Shown here piece after piece: positions 46,393-48,257 of a stretch of DNA of 48,257 bases. The notes under the pieces are model-generated. The model saw only the letters and a list, made by a program, of their open reading frames with translations, was not told the DNA's origin and made no database searches. Made by a program: the position numbers and the translations under genes. The number at the start of each line of letters is the position of its first letter. The stretch's first letter is position 1. Source of the DNA: a virus. Location: IMG/VR virus record IMGVR_UViG_3300037246_001803, positions 1 to 48,257 of that record; one strand, given 5' to 3'.

Positions 46393-47241
46393 ATGAAGGC
46401 ACCGGAACCGGGGGTCTACCCTGGAATACCAGCCGAGGACTATCACCGCTGGGATGCGGCGAACTACTCGACGTTGAAGCAGTTCCAACGATCCGCAGCA
46501 CACGCTCGCGACATCCTGATCAATCCACCCGAGCAGAGCGAGGCGATGGTCCAAGGCCAAGCCCTGCACGACGCAGTGCTGGAACCAGAGCTGTTTGCCA
46601 AGGAATATGCGGTGGCACCCGACGTGGGTGACCGTCGCTTCAAGGCAGCGAAGGCAGAGTGGGCTGCATTCGTAGAAGAGAGCGGCAGTAAGACCGTGCT
46701 GACGCTCGCGGAGTGGAACAAGATCGACGACATGCGGTGCAGCATCCGCAACCACCCGATCGCCGTGAAGATCCTTGATGATGCGGGGTACGCAGAGTAT
46801 TCGTTCGTCTGGATCGACGAAGACTCGGGTGCGCTGTGCAAGGGGCGTGTCGATTGGTTCGGTCGACTGTGGGGCAACGCGGTGGTCTGCGATTTGAAGT
46901 CCACGCGCGACGCATCCCCGCAGGGTTGGCCGAAACAGATCGCCAACTTTCAGTACCACGTCCAAGCCTCCTTCTATATGGATGGCTTGAATACGGTTGC
47001 ACCCTCGAAGGATCGCACCTGGCTGTGGCTGGCGGTCGAGAATGCAACGCCGTTCTGTTCGGCGGTGTATCAGGCCGAGCCAGGCATGCTCGACGAGGGA
47101 CGTCGGCGCTACAAGAACTACCTGGCAAAATGGGTGCAGTGCCAAGAGACCGGAGTGTGGGCGGGCTATCCCGCGGGACTGAACATGGTGGACATCCCGC
47201 ATTGGGCATACACGAGCGATGAAGAAGAGGGGATCTTCTAA
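46393..47241 (+). CDS. RecE-like exonuclease (DUF3799, PD-(D/E)xK)
   Basis: 282 aa behind AAAGGAG. Start MKAPEPGVYPGIPAEDYH is typical of this family. Active-site signs: GQALHDAVL (His59), GRVDW (Asp154), CDLKST (Asp167, Lys169) and QASFY (Gln191, Tyr195). It would degrade one strand of linear duplex DNA, making substrate for the RecT-like protein encoded next (TAATG overlap). It is the first gene right of the putative switch, so probably under repressor control. Confidence 0.85.
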   Translation: MKAPEPGVYPGIPAEDYHRWDAANYSTLKQFQRSAAHARDILINPPEQSEAMVQGQALHDAVLEPELFAKEYAVAPDVGDRRFKAAKAEWAAFVEESGSKTVLTLAEWNKIDDMRCSIRNHPIAVKILDDAGYAEYSFVWIDEDSGALCKGRVDWFGRLWGNAVVCDLKSTRDASPQGWPKQIANFQYHVQASFYMDGLNTVAPSKDRTWLWLAVENATPFCSAVYQAEPGMLDEGRRRYKNYLAKWVQCQETGVWAGYPAGLNMVDIPHWAYTSDEEEGIF

Positions 47242-48068
47242 TGAGTGAAGACAAAGCAGTGACAGCAGTACCCATGACCGGGCGCGGGGTTGCGCTGACC
47301 ACGATGGAGGATGCGTGGCGCTTTGCCACCGCCATCGTCCAGTCGGGTGCAGCACCGTCCATGGGCAAGGGCAGAAAGATGGACGTGGCCACGGTGTTCG
47401 CCGTGGTGCAGTCCGGGATGGAGTTTGGACTGACACCCATGTCAGCCCTGACCAACATGAAGTGCGTGAACGGGCGCACCGGGCCGATGGGGAAGGTGGC
47501 GAAAGCCAAGGTGATCGCCAGCGGCAAGGTGAAGGGCGCCATCGTGGACGAGATGGTGGGTCAGTACGGCGAAATGGACTACTGCTGCGCGATCACATCG
47601 ACCCGCAAGGACACCGGGGTCGAGATCACGACATCCTTCTCGATCGGGGACGCCAAGCGGGCGGGATTGTGGGGGAAATCAGGCCCGTGGACCGAGTACC
47701 CCAAAGGCCAGCTCTACTACCGGGCGCTGGGGTTTCACCTCGATCGCGTCTACCCGGATGTGCTGATGGGGTTCGACATCGCCGAGAGCCTGATGGACTA
47801 CCCCGACGAGGTGGAAGTCCACGGCGTGGTGCTCCAGCCGCTCGACAAGCCCGGCAACGACCCCCTGCTGGACCTGCTGCCCGAAGGGAAGACCGCGGAC
47901 GATCTGGAAGAGGTGTTCGACCCAGGCGAGCCAGAAGTGGCTGTCATGAGCCACGAGAAGCGAGACGACATCCTAAAACGGCTGGAGGCCGCGGACGTGA
48001 CGGTGGACGAGGCAGACGCGGCCAATGCCAAGCCAGAGGGCGCCGAAGAACAACCGGACATGCTGTGA
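47241..48068 (+). CDS. RecT-like single-strand annealing protein
   Basis: 275 aa. The family pattern is seen in VVQSGMEFGLTPMSALTNMK, VNGRTGPMGKVAKAKV, SFSIGDAKRAGLWGKSGPW, YPKGQLYYRALGFHLDRVYPD split here by position 60-190. Residues 195-275 are acidic, with a LLDLLPEGKTADDLEEVF segment that might bind a host partner. Anneals strands and promotes recombination with the exonuclease. The same gene is at 578-1405. Confidence 0.8.
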   Translation: MSEDKAVTAVPMTGRGVALTTMEDAWRFATAIVQSGAAPSMGKGRKMDVATVFAVVQSGMEFGLTPMSALTNMKCVNGRTGPMGKVAKAKVIASGKVKGAIVDEMVGQYGEMDYCCAITSTRKDTGVEITTSFSIGDAKRAGLWGKSGPWTEYPKGQLYYRALGFHLDRVYPDVLMGFDIAESLMDYPDEVEVHGVVLQPLDKPGNDPLLDLLPEGKTADDLEEVFDPGEPEVAVMSHEKRDDILKRLEAADVTVDEADAANAKPEGAEEQPDML

Positions 48069-48132
48069 GCCATTGTACGAAGGGCCGGGATACCATAGAC
48101 TCAGAAGCGACGGAAGTACCCAAGTGTGAGGA

Positions 48133-48166
48133 CGCCCCGGAATCTACCCCCATGGATTCTGGGGCG
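48133..48166 (+). terminator. GC-rich stem-loop (duplicate copy)
   Basis: Same 12-bp stem and 10-base loop as 1470-1503, unchanged in sequence. See that entry. Confidence 0.5.
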
Positions 48167-48247
48167 TTGTCGTTTGTGATCATGGACGACGAGGTCTGGA
48201 AGAACGGGCACCGCGTGCGTCCCTGGTTAGAGACGGAGGACTGGTGA
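48152..48247 (+). CDS. Possible 31-aa small protein (variant copy)
   Basis: Same frame as 1489-1584 but with five base changes; the end reads VRPWLETEDW instead of VRPWEETEDW, and EIW becomes EVW. The next gene's start (ATG 48247) overlaps its TGA, and that gene is cut by the window end after 11 bases. Confidence 0.4.
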   Translation: MDSGALSFVIMDDEVWKNGHRVRPWLETEDW

Positions 48248-48257
48248 TGAACCGCCT

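Larger units (their letters stand above)
46664..48257. repeat. Terminal direct overlap, right copy
   Basis: Second copy of the first 1594 bases. The five differences lie only in the last 65 bases, all inside the small reading frame 48152-48247. Two are synonymous, one gives Ile to Val, and a double change gives Glu to Leu, which looks more like strain variation at a contig end than random sequencing error. Confidence 0.9.

Noticed and set aside
1-48257. tRNA genes, diversity-generating retroelement, phage DNA or RNA polymerase
   Set aside because: Looked for and not recognised: no reverse transcriptase or polymerase motifs in any translated frame, and no cloverleaf noticed by eye. A dedicated tRNA search would be needed to exclude tRNAs.

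Overview
The window looks like one complete genome of a tailed phage with a podovirus-type virion, about 46.66 kb long, with its two contig ends overlapping. Bases 1-1594 recur at 46664-48257 with only five mismatches, so the molecule is circular or circularly permuted and everything in the overlap is listed twice. Base composition is GC-rich and genes are packed with ATGA, TGATG and TAATG overlaps. The evidence for a podovirus is a portal, a DUF5309/SU10-type capsid protein, a short tail-nozzle set, a very large ejection protein and two receptor-binding proteins sharing an N-terminal anchor, with no tape measure or sheath. An i-/o-spanin-like pair argues for a Gram-negative host. A tyrosine recombinase and a repressor-like gene beside a divergent control region suggest a temperate life style. 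No DNA or RNA polymerase gene was recognised.

Layout. (1) Minus strand, 33122 down to 1971: one long late unit of about 40 genes. From its upstream end it holds a small gene, a sulfotransferase, a lytic transglycosylase, an M15 endolysin, a holin, DNA-binding-like small genes, large terminase, portal, scaffold-like protein, capsid, four tandem paralogous beta-rich proteins, adaptor, nozzle, internal virion/ejection proteins (one of 1581 aa with an HEFGH metallopeptidase motif), tailspike, tail fibre, more tail proteins, small membrane proteins and spanins, two lysine-rich microproteins and a secreted protein. (2) Plus strand 33276-34811: six small genes, the first resembling the beginning of a capsid protein. 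(3) 34812-36563: a sparse control region with two small minus genes, a 25-bp palindrome, long alternating purine-pyrimidine tracts, iteron-like repeats and a pair of matching leader hairpins in front of divergent genes. (4) Plus strand 36564-43964: an operon of small genes leading into a MoxR/CobS-like AAA+ ATPase and a CobT-like HExxH plus VWA protein, then the integrase, zinc-finger proteins and two HTH regulators. (5) Minus strand 46297-43955: repressor-like gene, a small unknown, a RecA/Sak4-like ATPase, another small unknown and a RusA-like resolvase. (6) Plus strand 46393 through the contig junction to 1919: RecE-like exonuclease, RecT-like annealing protein and a conserved small protein.

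Taken together the recombination genes (exonuclease, annealase, RecA-like ATPase, RusA) form a self-sufficient homologous recombination set on both sides of a lambda-like divergent switch. The structural and lysis genes form a single late block. The most unusual content is the ATPase/zincin-VWA pair with its train of unknown small partners, the sulfotransferase in the lysis end of the late operon, the capsid-N-terminus-like mini-gene, the quadruplicated beta protein and the architecture of the 34.8-36.6 kb control region. All functional calls rest on motif reading, not on database searches.
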